From Paraburkholderia dinghuensis (lineage in GTDB: Bacteria > Pseudomonadota > Gammaproteobacteria > Burkholderiales > Burkholderiaceae), in NCBI RefSeq assembly GCF_003837865.1, contig NZ_RQIS01000004.1, positions 62,001 to 126,000 on the forward strand: a stretch of 64,000 nucleotides of DNA, given 5' to 3'. Under the pieces are notes generated by a model. That model did no database searches. It was given only the letters and a program-made list of their open reading frames with translations, and was not told the DNA's origin. Shown here in pieces: positions 7,929 to 15,708 of this stretch; the first letter of the stretch is position 1; every line of letters begins with the position of its first letter. A program made the translations under genes and the position numbers.

Positions 7929-10625
7929 ATGTCCGCTGTACCCGACGAAGTCCTGAAGTACGTAGCCGCCGACAAGGACGAAGATCCCCAGGAAACCGCC
8001 GAATGGCTTGAAGCACTGGACGGCGTCATCTCGACGGTCGGTCCCGACCGCGCCCACTATTTGATCGAAAAGCAGATCGAGTTCGCCCGCGTGCATGGCG
8101 AGCATCTGCCGTTCTCGGCGAACACGCCGTACATCAACACCATCCCGGTCGCCAATCAGGTACAGAATCCCGGCGACCAGGACATCGAACACCGCATCCG
8201 CTCGTACACGCGCTGGAACGCCATGGCGATGGTGCTGCGCGCCGGCAAGCACACGAACGTCGGCGGCCACATCGCTTCGTTCGCCTCGGCCGCGACGCTC
8301 TATGACGTCGGCTACAACCACTTCTGGCGTGCGCCGTCCGCGGAACACGGCGGCGATCTCATTTTCGTGCAAGGCCACTCGTCGCCGGGCGTCTACTCGC
8401 GCGCGTTCCTGCTCGGCCGCCTGACGGTCAAGCAGCTCGACAACTTCCGTCAGGAAGTGGGCGGCGAGGGCATCCCGTCGTATCCGCACCCGTGGCTGAT
8501 GCCGGACTTCTGGCAATTCCCGACCGTCTCGATGGGCCTCGGCCCGATCATGGCGATCTACCAGGCGCGCTTCATGAAGTACCTGCATGCGCGCGGCATC
8601 GCCAAGACCGAAGGCCGCAAGGTCTGGGCCTTCCTCGGCGACGGCGAGACCGACGAGCCGGAATCGCTCGGCGCGATCGGCATGGCCGGCCGCGAGCGTC
8701 TCGACAACCTCGTGTTTGTCATCAACTGTAACCTGCAGCGTCTTGACGGCCCGGTGCGCGGCAACGGCAAGATCATCCAGGAACTGGAAGGCGAATTCCG
8801 CGGCGCGGGCTGGAACGTCATCAAGGTCATCTGGGGCAGCCGCTGGGACGCGCTGTTCGCACGCGACAAATCGGGCGCGCTGATGCGCCGCATGATGGAC
8901 GTCGTCGACGGCGAGTACCAGACGTACAAGTCGGAGTCGGGCGCCTACGTGCGCGAGCACTTCTTCAACTCGCCGGAACTGAAGGCGCTCGTCGCCGACT
9001 GGTCCGACGACGACATCTGGAACCTGAACCGCGGCGGCCATGATCCGCACAAGATCTACGCGGCCTTCCAGCAAGCCAGCAACGCCAAGGGCCAACCGAC
9101 CGTCATCCTCGCGAAGACGATCAAGGGCTACGGCATGGGCGAAGCCGGCCAGGCGATGAATATCACCCACCAGCAGAAGAAGATGCAGGTGGATCAGCTC
9201 AAGAAGTTCCGCGACCAGTTCCGTCTGCCGATTACCGACGAACAGATCGTCGACGTGCCTTACCTCACGTTCGAGGAAGGGTCGAAGGAACTCGAGTACA
9301 TGCGCCAGCGCCGCATGGACCTCGGCGGCTACCTGCCTGCGCGCCGCCAGAAGGCGGAGTCGCTGCCGGTGCCGGCGCTCGACGCATTCGAGCCGCTGCT
9401 CAAGGGCTCGGGCGAAGGCCGCGAGATCTCGACGACGATGGCGTTCGTGCGGATCCTGAACATCCTGCTGAAGGACAAGGCGCTCGGCAAGCGCGTCGTG
9501 CCGATCGTGCCGGACGAGTCGCGTACCTTCGGCATGGAAGGTCTCTTCCGCCAGATCGGTATCTGGAACCAGGACGGCCAGAAGTACGTGCCGGAAGACT
9601 CCGACCAGCTGATGTTCTACAAGGAATCGCAGACCGGCCAGATCCTGCAGGAAGGCATCAACGAAGCCGGCGGCATGGCCGACTGGATCGCCGCCGCGAC
9701 GTCGTACTCGACGCACGGCGAGATCATGGTGCCGTTCTACATCTTCTACTCGATGTTCGGCATGCAGCGCATCGGCGACCTCGTGTGGGCGGCCGGTGAC
9801 ATGCGTTCGCGCGGCTTCCTGCTGGGCGGCACGGCGGGCCGTACGACGCTGAACGGCGAAGGCCTGCAGCACGAAGACGGCCACTCGCTGATGTGGGCCG
9901 CTTCCGTGCCGAACTGCGTGAGCTACGATCCGACGTTCGGCTATGAACTCGCCGTGATCATGCAGGATGGTCTGCGCCGCATGGTGCAGGACCAGGAAGA
10001 CGTGTTCTATTACGTCACGGTGATGAACGAGAACTACGAGCACCCGGCGATTCCGCAGGGCGAGCAGGTAGCGGCGGACATCATCAAGGGCATGTACGCG
10101 TTCCGCAAGGCCGACGCGAACTCGAAGAATCCGCGCGTGCAACTGATGGGCGCGGGCACGATCCTGAACGAAGTGATCGCCGCCGCCGACATGCTCAAGA
10201 ACGAGTGGGGCGTCGAAGCCGATATCTGGAGCGTGCCGAGCTTCACGGAACTCGCGCGCGAAGGCCACGAAATCGAGCGCTGGAACCTGCTGCATCCGGG
10301 CGAGCCGCGTCGCGAATCGCACGTCGAGAAGCTGCTCAAGGACACGCAAGGTCCGGTCATTGCGTCGACCGACTATGTGCGTGCGCTCGTCGACCAGATC
10401 CGCGGCCTCGTTCCGCGCAAGTTCGTGGTGCTCGGCACCGACGGTTTCGGCCGTTCGGATACACGTGAAAAGCTGCGTCACTTCTTCGAAGTCGATCGTT
10501 ACTGGACGACGGTTGCGGCGCTTAACGCGCTCGCGGACGAAGGCAAGATCGAGCGCAAGGTCGTAGCCGACGCCATTGCGAAGTACAACCTCGATCCGTC
10601 CAAACCCAACCCGATGACCGTCTAA
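7929..10625 (+). CDS. aceE: Pyruvate dehydrogenase E1 component (homodimeric type)
   Basis: The 898-residue thiamine-diphosphate enzyme decarboxylates pyruvate and acetylates the lipoyl groups of E2. It matches the single-chain AceE family (E. coli 887). The ThDP motif begins GDGETDEPES and ends with the Asn of VFVINCNLQRLDGPVRGNG; QGHSSPGVYSRAFLLGR and GDGFGRSDTR are also diagnostic. The ATG at 7929 (MSAVPDEVLKYV) is preceded by AGGAGA at 7918-7923; the open frame upstream of it is not needed. First gene of the PDH operon, 79 bases before aceF, with a strong hairpin in that spacer. Confidence 0.96.
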   Translation: MSAVPDEVLKYVAADKDEDPQETAEWLEALDGVISTVGPDRAHYLIEKQIEFARVHGEHLPFSANTPYINTIPVANQVQNPGDQDIEHRIRSYTRWNAMAMVLRAGKHTNVGGHIASFASAATLYDVGYNHFWRAPSAEHGGDLIFVQGHSSPGVYSRAFLLGRLTVKQLDNFRQEVGGEGIPSYPHPWLMPDFWQFPTVSMGLGPIMAIYQARFMKYLHARGIAKTEGRKVWAFLGDGETDEPESLGAIGMAGRERLDNLVFVINCNLQRLDGPVRGNGKIIQELEGEFRGAGWNVIKVIWGSRWDALFARDKSGALMRRMMDVVDGEYQTYKSESGAYVREHFFNSPELKALVADWSDDDIWNLNRGGHDPHKIYAAFQQASNAKGQPTVILAKTIKGYGMGEAGQAMNITHQQKKMQVDQLKKFRDQFRLPITDEQIVDVPYLTFEEGSKELEYMRQRRMDLGGYLPARRQKAESLPVPALDAFEPLLKGSGEGREISTTMAFVRILNILLKDKALGKRVVPIVPDESRTFGMEGLFRQIGIWNQDGQKYVPEDSDQLMFYKESQTGQILQEGINEAGGMADWIAAATSYSTHGEIMVPFYIFYSMFGMQRIGDLVWAAGDMRSRGFLLGGTAGRTTLNGEGLQHEDGHSLMWAASVPNCVSYDPTFGYELAVIMQDGLRRMVQDQEDVFYYVTVMNENYEHPAIPQGEQVAADIIKGMYAFRKADANSKNPRVQLMGAGTILNEVIAAADMLKNEWGVEADIWSVPSFTELAREGHEIERWNLLHPGEPRRESHVEKLLKDTQGPVIASTDYVRALVDQIRGLVPRKFVVLGTDGFGRSDTREKLRHFFEVDRYWTTVAALNALADEGKIERKVVADAIAKYNLDPSKPNPMTV

Positions 10626-10653
10626 CGCATCACCCCTCGCGCATCGCATGTGC

Positions 10654-10676
10654 GGCCTCCCCGAAGCGGGGAGGCC
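10654..10676 (+). other. GC-rich hairpin in the aceE-aceF spacer
   Basis: GGCCTCCCC (10654-10662) pairs perfectly with GGGGAGGCC (10668-10676) around a 5-base loop. It has no U-run, so it is not a classic terminator. It sits 28 bases before the aceF ATG and could stabilise 3' ends or set relative expression. Confidence 0.6.
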
Positions 10677-10704
10677 TCTCGCATGCGGCCCCGGAGACAC
10701 AACA

Positions 10705-12342
10705 ATGAGTCAAGCGATCGAAGTGAAGGTGCCGGACATCGGCGATTACAAGGACATTCCTGTGATCGAGGTGCTGGTCAAGGCGGGTGATACCGTCGAA
10801 AAAGAGCAGTCGCTCATCACGCTGGAGTCCGACAAGGCGACCATGGACGTGCCGAGCCCCGCATCGGGCACGGTCAAGGAAGTGCGAGTCAAGGTAGGCG
10901 ATAACGTGTCGGAAGGCGTGCTCGTCCTCGTGCTGGATGGTGCAGGCGATGCCGCCGCGCCTGCACCGGCTGCGGCGCCCGCTGCAGCACCCGCACCCGC
11001 TGCACCTGCAGCAGCCGCTACCGGCGGCGGTGTACAAACGGTCAAGGTGCCGGACATCGGCGATTACAAGGGCGTGCCGGTCATCGAAATCGCCGTGAAG
11101 GTGGGCGACCGCGTCGAGAAGGAGCAGTCGCTCGTCACGCTGGAGTCCGACAAGGCGACCATGGACGTGCCGAGCCCGCTGGCCGGCGTCGTCAAGGAAA
11201 TCCTCGTCAAGGTCGGCGATGAAGTTTCCGAAGGCACGGGCATCCTCGTGATCGAGGCCGAAGCGGCAGGCGCTCCCGCCGCCGCACCCGCGCCGAAGCA
11301 CCCGGTCGAAGTGCCGGCGGACGCACCTGTGCCCCCAGCGGCCAGTCCCGCGGTTGCCGCACCATCGGCACTGGCGCAGGCGCCGATCATTCCGGCAGGT
11401 GAAGGCGGTACGCGCCGTCCGAGCCATGCGTCGCCGTCGGTGCGCAAGTTCGCTCGTGTACTGGGCGTCGACGTGTCGCGCGTGCAAGGTACGGGTCCGA
11501 AGGGCCGCATTACCCAGGACGACGTCACCACGTTCGTGAAGGGCGTCATGACGGGCGCGCTGGCCGCGCCGGCTGCCGCGGGCGCACCGGCTGGCGGCGC
11601 GGGCGGCGAGCTGAACCTGCTGCCCTGGCCGAAGGTCGATTTCACGAAGTTCGGTCCGATCGATCCGAAGCCGCTCTCGCGCATCAAGAAGATCTCGGGC
11701 GCGAACCTGCACCGCAACTGGGTCATGATCCCGCACGTCACGAACAACGACGAAGCGGACATCACCGACCTCGAAGCGCTGCGCGTGCAGCTGAACAAGG
11801 AAAACGAGAAGTCGGGCGTGAAGTTCACGATGCTCGCGTTCGTCATCAAGGCCTGCGTCGGGGCGCTGAAGAAATTCCCGACTTTCAATGCGAGCCTCGA
11901 CGGCGACAATCTCGTCTTCAAGCAGTACTACCACGTCGGTTTCGCCGCCGACACGCCGAACGGTCTCGTCGTCCCGGTGATCCGCGATGCGGACAAGAAG
12001 GGTCTCGTCGATATCGCGAAGGAAATGGCCGAACTCTCGAAGCTCGCGCGTGAAGGCAAGCTCAAGCCCGACCAGATGCAGGGCGGCTGCTTCTCGATCT
12101 CGTCGCTTGGCGGCATCGGTGGCACGAACTTCACGCCGATCATCAACGCGCCGGAAGTGGCCATTCTCGGCCTGTCGCGTAGCGCGATGAAGCCGGTGTG
12201 GGACGGCAAGCAGTTCGTGCCGCGCCTCACGCTGCCCCTGTCGCTGTCGTATGACCATCGTGTGATCGACGGCGCGGAAGCCGCACGCTTTAACGCGTAC
12301 CTCGTCTCGATCCTCGGCGATTTCCGCCGCGTGATCCTGTAA
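10705..12342 (+). CDS. aceF: Dihydrolipoamide acetyltransferase, PDH E2 component
   Basis: This 545-residue PDH core enzyme transfers acetyl from lipoyl to CoA. It has two lipoyl domains with lysines at 44 and 150, each in ESDKATMDVPSP, joined by Ala/Pro-rich swinging linkers. A peripheral-subunit-binding domain follows (SPSVRKFARVLGVDVSRV, about 250-285), then the catalytic domain ending in SYDHRVIDGAEAARF with the active-site His and Asp. E. coli AceF has three lipoyl domains; here the third sits on E3 (next gene). Hairpins occupy the spacers on both sides. Confidence 0.95.
   Translation: MSQAIEVKVPDIGDYKDIPVIEVLVKAGDTVEKEQSLITLESDKATMDVPSPASGTVKEVRVKVGDNVSEGVLVLVLDGAGDAAAPAPAAAPAAAPAPAAPAAAATGGGVQTVKVPDIGDYKGVPVIEIAVKVGDRVEKEQSLVTLESDKATMDVPSPLAGVVKEILVKVGDEVSEGTGILVIEAEAAGAPAAAPAPKHPVEVPADAPVPPAASPAVAAPSALAQAPIIPAGEGGTRRPSHASPSVRKFARVLGVDVSRVQGTGPKGRITQDDVTTFVKGVMTGALAAPAAAGAPAGGAGGELNLLPWPKVDFTKFGPIDPKPLSRIKKISGANLHRNWVMIPHVTNNDEADITDLEALRVQLNKENEKSGVKFTMLAFVIKACVGALKKFPTFNASLDGDNLVFKQYYHVGFAADTPNGLVVPVIRDADKKGLVDIAKEMAELSKLAREGKLKPDQMQGGCFSISSLGGIGGTNFTPIINAPEVAILGLSRSAMKPVWDGKQFVPRLTLPLSLSYDHRVIDGAEAARFNAYLVSILGDFRRVIL
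10801..10859 (+). repeat. Intragenic direct repeat in aceF, second copy at 11119-11177
   Basis: The 59 bases around the first lipoyl-lysine codon recur 318 bases downstream around the second, with only about two mismatches. The segment encoding KVPDIGDYK upstream of each is also nearly identical. This reflects the duplicated lipoyl domain. Confidence 0.75.
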
Positions 12343-12354
12343 AGCCGCTTCGCT

Positions 12355-12394
12355 GACCGGCTGGCCGCCCACTGCGCGGGGCGGCCAGCCGGTC
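12355..12394 (+). other. Long GC-rich hairpin in the aceF-lpdA spacer
   Basis: GACCGGCTGGCCGCCC (12355-12370) pairs with GGGCGGCCAGCCGGTC (12379-12394), a perfect 16-bp stem. It starts 12 bases after the aceF stop. What follows is CGCTTCCG, with no U-run, so it is either a weak terminator or an RNA-stability element. Confidence 0.65.
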
Positions 12395-12469
12395 GCTTCC
12401 GTCGATCTAGCAAAGTAATGGGACCGCAGTAAGCGCTAAAGCTGACTGCGGTCGACACAAGGGGACACC

Positions 12470-14230
12470 ATGAGTCTCGTCGAAGTGAAAGTGCCGGACA
12501 TCGGCGACTTCAAGGACATCGATGTCATCGAGGTCAATATCAAGGCCGGCGACGTCATCGAAAAAGAACAGACGCTGCTCGCGCTCGAGTCGGACAAGGC
12601 CACGATGGAAGTGCCGAGCGACGTCGCGGGCACCGTCAAGGAAGTGAAGATCAAGCAGGGCGACAAGGTCTCGCAAGGCACCGTGATCGCGCTGGTTGAG
12701 GTTTCCGCTGGTGCCGCTGCGGGCGCAGCTGCACCGGCTCCCAAGGCCGAAGCGCCGAAGCAGGAAGCACCGAAGGCCGCGGCACCTGCACCTGCGGCGG
12801 GCAGCTACAGCGGTGGGGCCGACATCGAATGCGACATGCTCGTGCTGGGCGCCGGCCCCGGCGGTTACTCGGCTGCATTCCGCGCGGCCGATCTCGGCAT
12901 GAAGACCGTGCTGGTCGAGCGGTATTCGACACTCGGTGGCGTGTGCCTGAACGTGGGTTGCATTCCGTCGAAGGCGCTTCTGCATACAGCGCTCGTTGTT
13001 GAGGAAGCCGAAGCACTGGCCGCGCACGGCATCACGTTCGGCAAGCCGCAAGTCGATCTCGACAAACTCCGCGACTTCAAGTCCGGCGTCGTCAAGAAAC
13101 TGACGAGCGGTCTCGCGGGCATGGCGAAGGCGCGCAAGGTCGAGGTCGTGACCGGCCTCGGTTCGTTCGTCGATCCGCACCACATGGAAGTCGTGGGCGA
13201 GGGCGGCAAGAAGGTCGTGAAGTTCGCGCAGGCGATCATCGCGGCCGGGTCGCAGGCGGTGAAGCTGCCGTTCATGCCCGAAGACCCGCGCGTGGTCGAT
13301 TCGACCGGCGCGCTCGAACTGCGCCAGATCCCGCAGAAGATGCTCGTGATCGGCGGCGGCATCATCGGCCTCGAAATGGCGACGGTCTATTCGACGCTCG
13401 GCGCGCAGATCGACGTCGTGGAAATGCTCGACGGCCTGATGTACGGTGCGGACCGCGATCTAGTGAAGGTCTGGGAGAAGTACAACGCGAATCGCTTCGC
13501 GAACGTCATGCTCAAAACGAGGACGACGAAGGCCGAGGCGAAAGCCGACGGCATCTACGTCACGTTCGAAGGCGAGAAGGCGCCCGCCGAGCCGCAGCGC
13601 TATGACCTCGTGCTGGTCGCCGTCGGACGCTCGCCCAACGGCAAGAAAATCGGCGCTGACAAGGCCGGCGTCGCGGTAACCGATCGCGGTTTCATCGACG
13701 TCGACAAGCAGATGCGCACTAACGTGCCGCACATCTTCGCGATCGGCGACGTCGTCGGGCAGCCGATGCTCGCGCACAAGGCCGTGCATGAAGGCCACGT
13801 GGCGGCGGAAGCGGCGCATGGCGAGAAGGCGTACTTCGACGCGCTGCAGATTCCGTCGGTGGCCTACACCGATCCGGAAGTCGCCTGGGCCGGCAAGACC
13901 GAAGACCAGTGCAAGGCCGAAGGCATCAAGTACGGCAAGGCGGTGTTCCCGTGGGCCGCATCGGGCCGTGCGATCGCCAACGGCCGCGACGAAGGCTTCA
14001 CGAAGCTGCTCTTCGACGAAGAGACGCATCGCGTGATCGGTGGGGGCATTGTCGGCCTGAACGCAGGCGATCTCATCAGCGAAGTCTGTCTCGCCGTCGA
14101 GATGGGCGCGGACGCGGAGGACATCGGCAAGACGATCCATCCGCACCCGACGCTGGGCGAATCGATCGGCATGGCCGCCGAACTGTACGAAGGCGTCTGC
14201 ACGGACCTGCCGCCGCAAAAGAAGAAGTAA
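12470..14230 (+). CDS. lpdA: Dihydrolipoyl dehydrogenase (PDH E3) with N-terminal lipoyl domain
   Basis: The 586-residue flavoprotein reoxidises E2-bound dihydrolipoamide with NAD. It carries its own lipoyl domain (residues 1-75, lysine 43 in ESDKATMEVP), an Ala/Lys/Pro linker, then the FAD domain (VLGAGPGGYSAAFRAADLG), the redox disulfide in GGVCLNVGCIPSK, an NAD-binding VIGGGIIGLEMATVYSTLG, and the catalytic His-Glu of HPHPTLGESIGMAAE. Lipoyl-E3 fusions are known in betaproteobacteria such as Ralstonia and Neisseria. Last gene of the PDH operon, ended by a terminator at 14255. Confidence 0.95.
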   Translation: MSLVEVKVPDIGDFKDIDVIEVNIKAGDVIEKEQTLLALESDKATMEVPSDVAGTVKEVKIKQGDKVSQGTVIALVEVSAGAAAGAAAPAPKAEAPKQEAPKAAAPAPAAGSYSGGADIECDMLVLGAGPGGYSAAFRAADLGMKTVLVERYSTLGGVCLNVGCIPSKALLHTALVVEEAEALAAHGITFGKPQVDLDKLRDFKSGVVKKLTSGLAGMAKARKVEVVTGLGSFVDPHHMEVVGEGGKKVVKFAQAIIAAGSQAVKLPFMPEDPRVVDSTGALELRQIPQKMLVIGGGIIGLEMATVYSTLGAQIDVVEMLDGLMYGADRDLVKVWEKYNANRFANVMLKTRTTKAEAKADGIYVTFEGEKAPAEPQRYDLVLVAVGRSPNGKKIGADKAGVAVTDRGFIDVDKQMRTNVPHIFAIGDVVGQPMLAHKAVHEGHVAAEAAHGEKAYFDALQIPSVAYTDPEVAWAGKTEDQCKAEGIKYGKAVFPWAASGRAIANGRDEGFTKLLFDEETHRVIGGGIVGLNAGDLISEVCLAVEMGADAEDIGKTIHPHPTLGESIGMAAELYEGVCTDLPPQKKK

Positions 14231-14254
14231 GCGCGCTTTGCTGTGAGCAAATGG

Positions 14255-14287
14255 AAACGGCGCACCCCGCGAGGGGTGCGCCGTTTT
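14255..14287. terminator. PDH operon terminator
   Basis: A 14-bp stem, AAACGGCGCACCCC (14255-14268) with GGGGTGCGCCGTTT (14273-14286), encloses a GCGA tetraloop and is followed by T. It is near-symmetrical, so it can also act against the convergent phasin gene. Confidence 0.85.
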
Positions 14288-14457
14288 GTCATGGGTTCCG
14301 CAGGTGTGCTGCGAGAGGGCGCCCGCGTGCAAAAAATTCCCGGCCACTTGAGACCGGGCAAGCGGCATGCCGTTCGCCGGCATGCCGGAGCGTCAGGTCC
14401 AGCGCGTCGGCGCGCGCCACCTTACTCGCGCGCACCCGCCCTCGGCACAACCAGACG

Positions 14458-15030
14458 TTAAACGGTCTTCTTGGCCGTAGCGGCAGCCGAGCGCGATGCT
14501 TGCGCGGCGGCCTTGCTGGCGGCAGCGGTGGCTGCGTTGAAATTGCTTTCGGCCATTTCCACGGCTTGCTTCGTGGCCTTTTGAACCGTTTCGTACGTCG
14601 TGTTGGCCGCGTTGATCGCGGACTTGATCACAGCGACAGCCGTCTCGGAACCTGCCGGGGCGTTTTTCGCGACGTTGTCGACGAGCGACTGCACCTTGCG
14701 GTTCTGCTCTTCATAGTGCGCTTCGGCGACCTTCGCGAATTCGGCTTGCGTGGCCGAGGCGATTTCGTAGACGTGACGGCCATACGAGAGCACCTTTTCA
14801 GCCAGCGGCTGGGCATAGCCCGCTTGCAGGGCCAGCAATTCCTGCGCGTCCTTCGCGGACAGCGCGCGCTGTGCGTGCTCTTGCGTTTCCGCCAGATTCG
14901 AGCGAACGGCCTGAAGGTTCAATTCGACGAGTTTTTCCACACCCTCGAACGCCTTGCTGGTCAGACCAAAGAGGGTTTCGAGATTGGCTTTCTGGGCAGC
15001 GGCGAATTGCTCAGGGGTCAGCAGACTCAT
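14458..15030 (-). CDS. phaP: Phasin (PHB granule-associated protein)
   Basis: This 190-residue, Ala/Lys-rich, almost entirely helical protein matches the Phasin_2 family that coats polyhydroxybutyrate granules in Burkholderiales. The N-terminus [23 protein letters not shown] and the segment [21 protein letters not shown] are typical. The tail (AAATAKKTV) is Ala/Lys-rich like other phasins. The ATG at 15030 gives the family N-terminus; the frame is open further upstream but there it crosses the promoter. Regulation by the PHB-responsive repressor PhaR is suggested by two repeats flanking the promoter. Several phasins usually exist per genome, so the paralogue number cannot be assigned. Confidence 0.9.
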   Translation of the reverse strand: MSLLTPEQFAAAQKANLETLFGLTSKAFEGVEKLVELNLQAVRSNLAETQEHAQRALSAKDAQELLALQAGYAQPLAEKVLSYGRHVYEIASATQAEFAKVAEAHYEEQNRKVQSLVDNVAKNAPAGSETAVAVIKSAINAANTTYETVQKATKQAVEMAESNFNAATAAASKAAAQASRSAAATAKKTV

Positions 15031-15113
15031 ATTTACGCTCCTGGATTGATGACGGGCCGTCTGATGCGGTCCGTGTAAGTAAGAGGCAAGACTCAGGTGG
15101 TCTGATGCGAGCT

Positions 15114-15128
15114 TTGTGCGTCGCAACA
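15114..15128. promoter_or_regulatory. Candidate PhaR operator overlapping the phasin start site
   Basis: TTGTGCGTCGCAACA is a near-perfect inverted repeat (arms TTGTGCG and CGCAACA around a central T). It lies just downstream of the predicted phasin -10, around +3 to +17. Confidence 0.5.
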
Positions 15129-15137
15129 TTGGTACCG

Positions 15138-15165
15138 ATTGTAGGATGGTGTCAAAGAAAGTCAA
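15138..15165 (-). promoter_or_regulatory. Phasin promoter
   Basis: Reading the minus strand: -35 TTGACT (15165-15160), a 16-base spacer, and -10 TACAAT (15143-15138). Expected start of transcription is near 15131, giving a leader of about 100 bases. Confidence 0.6.
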
Positions 15166-15172
15166 GCGCTAT

Positions 15173-15187
15173 TTGTGCGTCGCACAA
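15173..15187. promoter_or_regulatory. Candidate upstream PhaR operator
   Basis: TTGTGCGTCGCACAA is a perfect 7+7 inverted repeat around a central T, 7 bases upstream of the phasin -35. It shares 13 of 15 bases with the repeat at 15114. PhaR is known in Ralstonia eutropha to bind one site at the phaP start and one just upstream of its -35, the same layout. Confidence 0.55.
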
Positions 15188-15644
15188 TGTCAATAATTTG
15201 TTATTAAACAGATGCTTATGCCCGCTGATTGGGGCTCGATCGCTGCGCTTCGACGGGCGTAACAGGTGACATCATGGATCGCAATCGGCAAAATCCCGCT
15301 GCATCTGGCAAGATGTGTTTGCTCTCCAACTGATAGACCTGTGTAGGAATTGCGGTGTACTAGTGAGGGATTATCCTTAATGCGTGCACCAAATTACGGG
15401 ATAGCGCGTTAAGGACCCATCGCAGTCGAAAAAGAATCCTCGAGGCGATCGTTCCCCGGTATTTTTTCCCGAAGTCAAGTTTGACCCCGCCGGTGCCGTT
15501 AACTCCGTGCAAACGAAGACGGTGCCGTGCCGGAAGGGTGGTCCGGTATTGCGATTGCAGTTTTGCATCGGGTATTTGAAGGCTATCGGTTGCTTAAATC
15601 GGAGGTCAGACTTCGGTTTAATGAGCACAGATAAGTGCTTCAAT
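15188..15644. other. Long AT-richer intergenic region
   Basis: Between the phasin operator and the pbpG promoter lie about 450 bases with clearly more A/T than the neighbours. No frame shows the codon bias of the surrounding genes, and no tRNA or known RNA fold is recognised. A small inverted repeat, AGCAC/GTGCT (15624-15628 and 15635-15639), stands just before the pbpG -35. Confidence 0.5.
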
Positions 15645-15673
15645 TTGCGTAATTTTCGTTGTTTTACTACACT
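15645..15673 (+). promoter_or_regulatory. Candidate pbpG promoter
   Basis: TTGCGT (15645-15650), a 17-base spacer and TACACT (15668-15673) place the start near 15680, about 30 bases before the ATG at 15709. Confidence 0.45.
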
Positions 15674-15708
15674 TGGCGAACGTTCCTGTCGCTCCATCCA
15701 GAACACCA

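Noticed and set aside
7911-10700. 929-codon open frame opposite aceE
   Set aside because: Antisense shadow of a highly expressed gene; the product is Arg/Val/Leu-rich without domains.
10630-12372. 580-codon open frame opposite aceF
   Set aside because: Antisense of repeated lipoyl domains, which explains its internal repeats.
15673-15708. Upstream TTG start for pbpG adding 12 residues
   Set aside because: It coincides with the predicted -10 element, and the ATG at 15709 gives a normal signal peptide.
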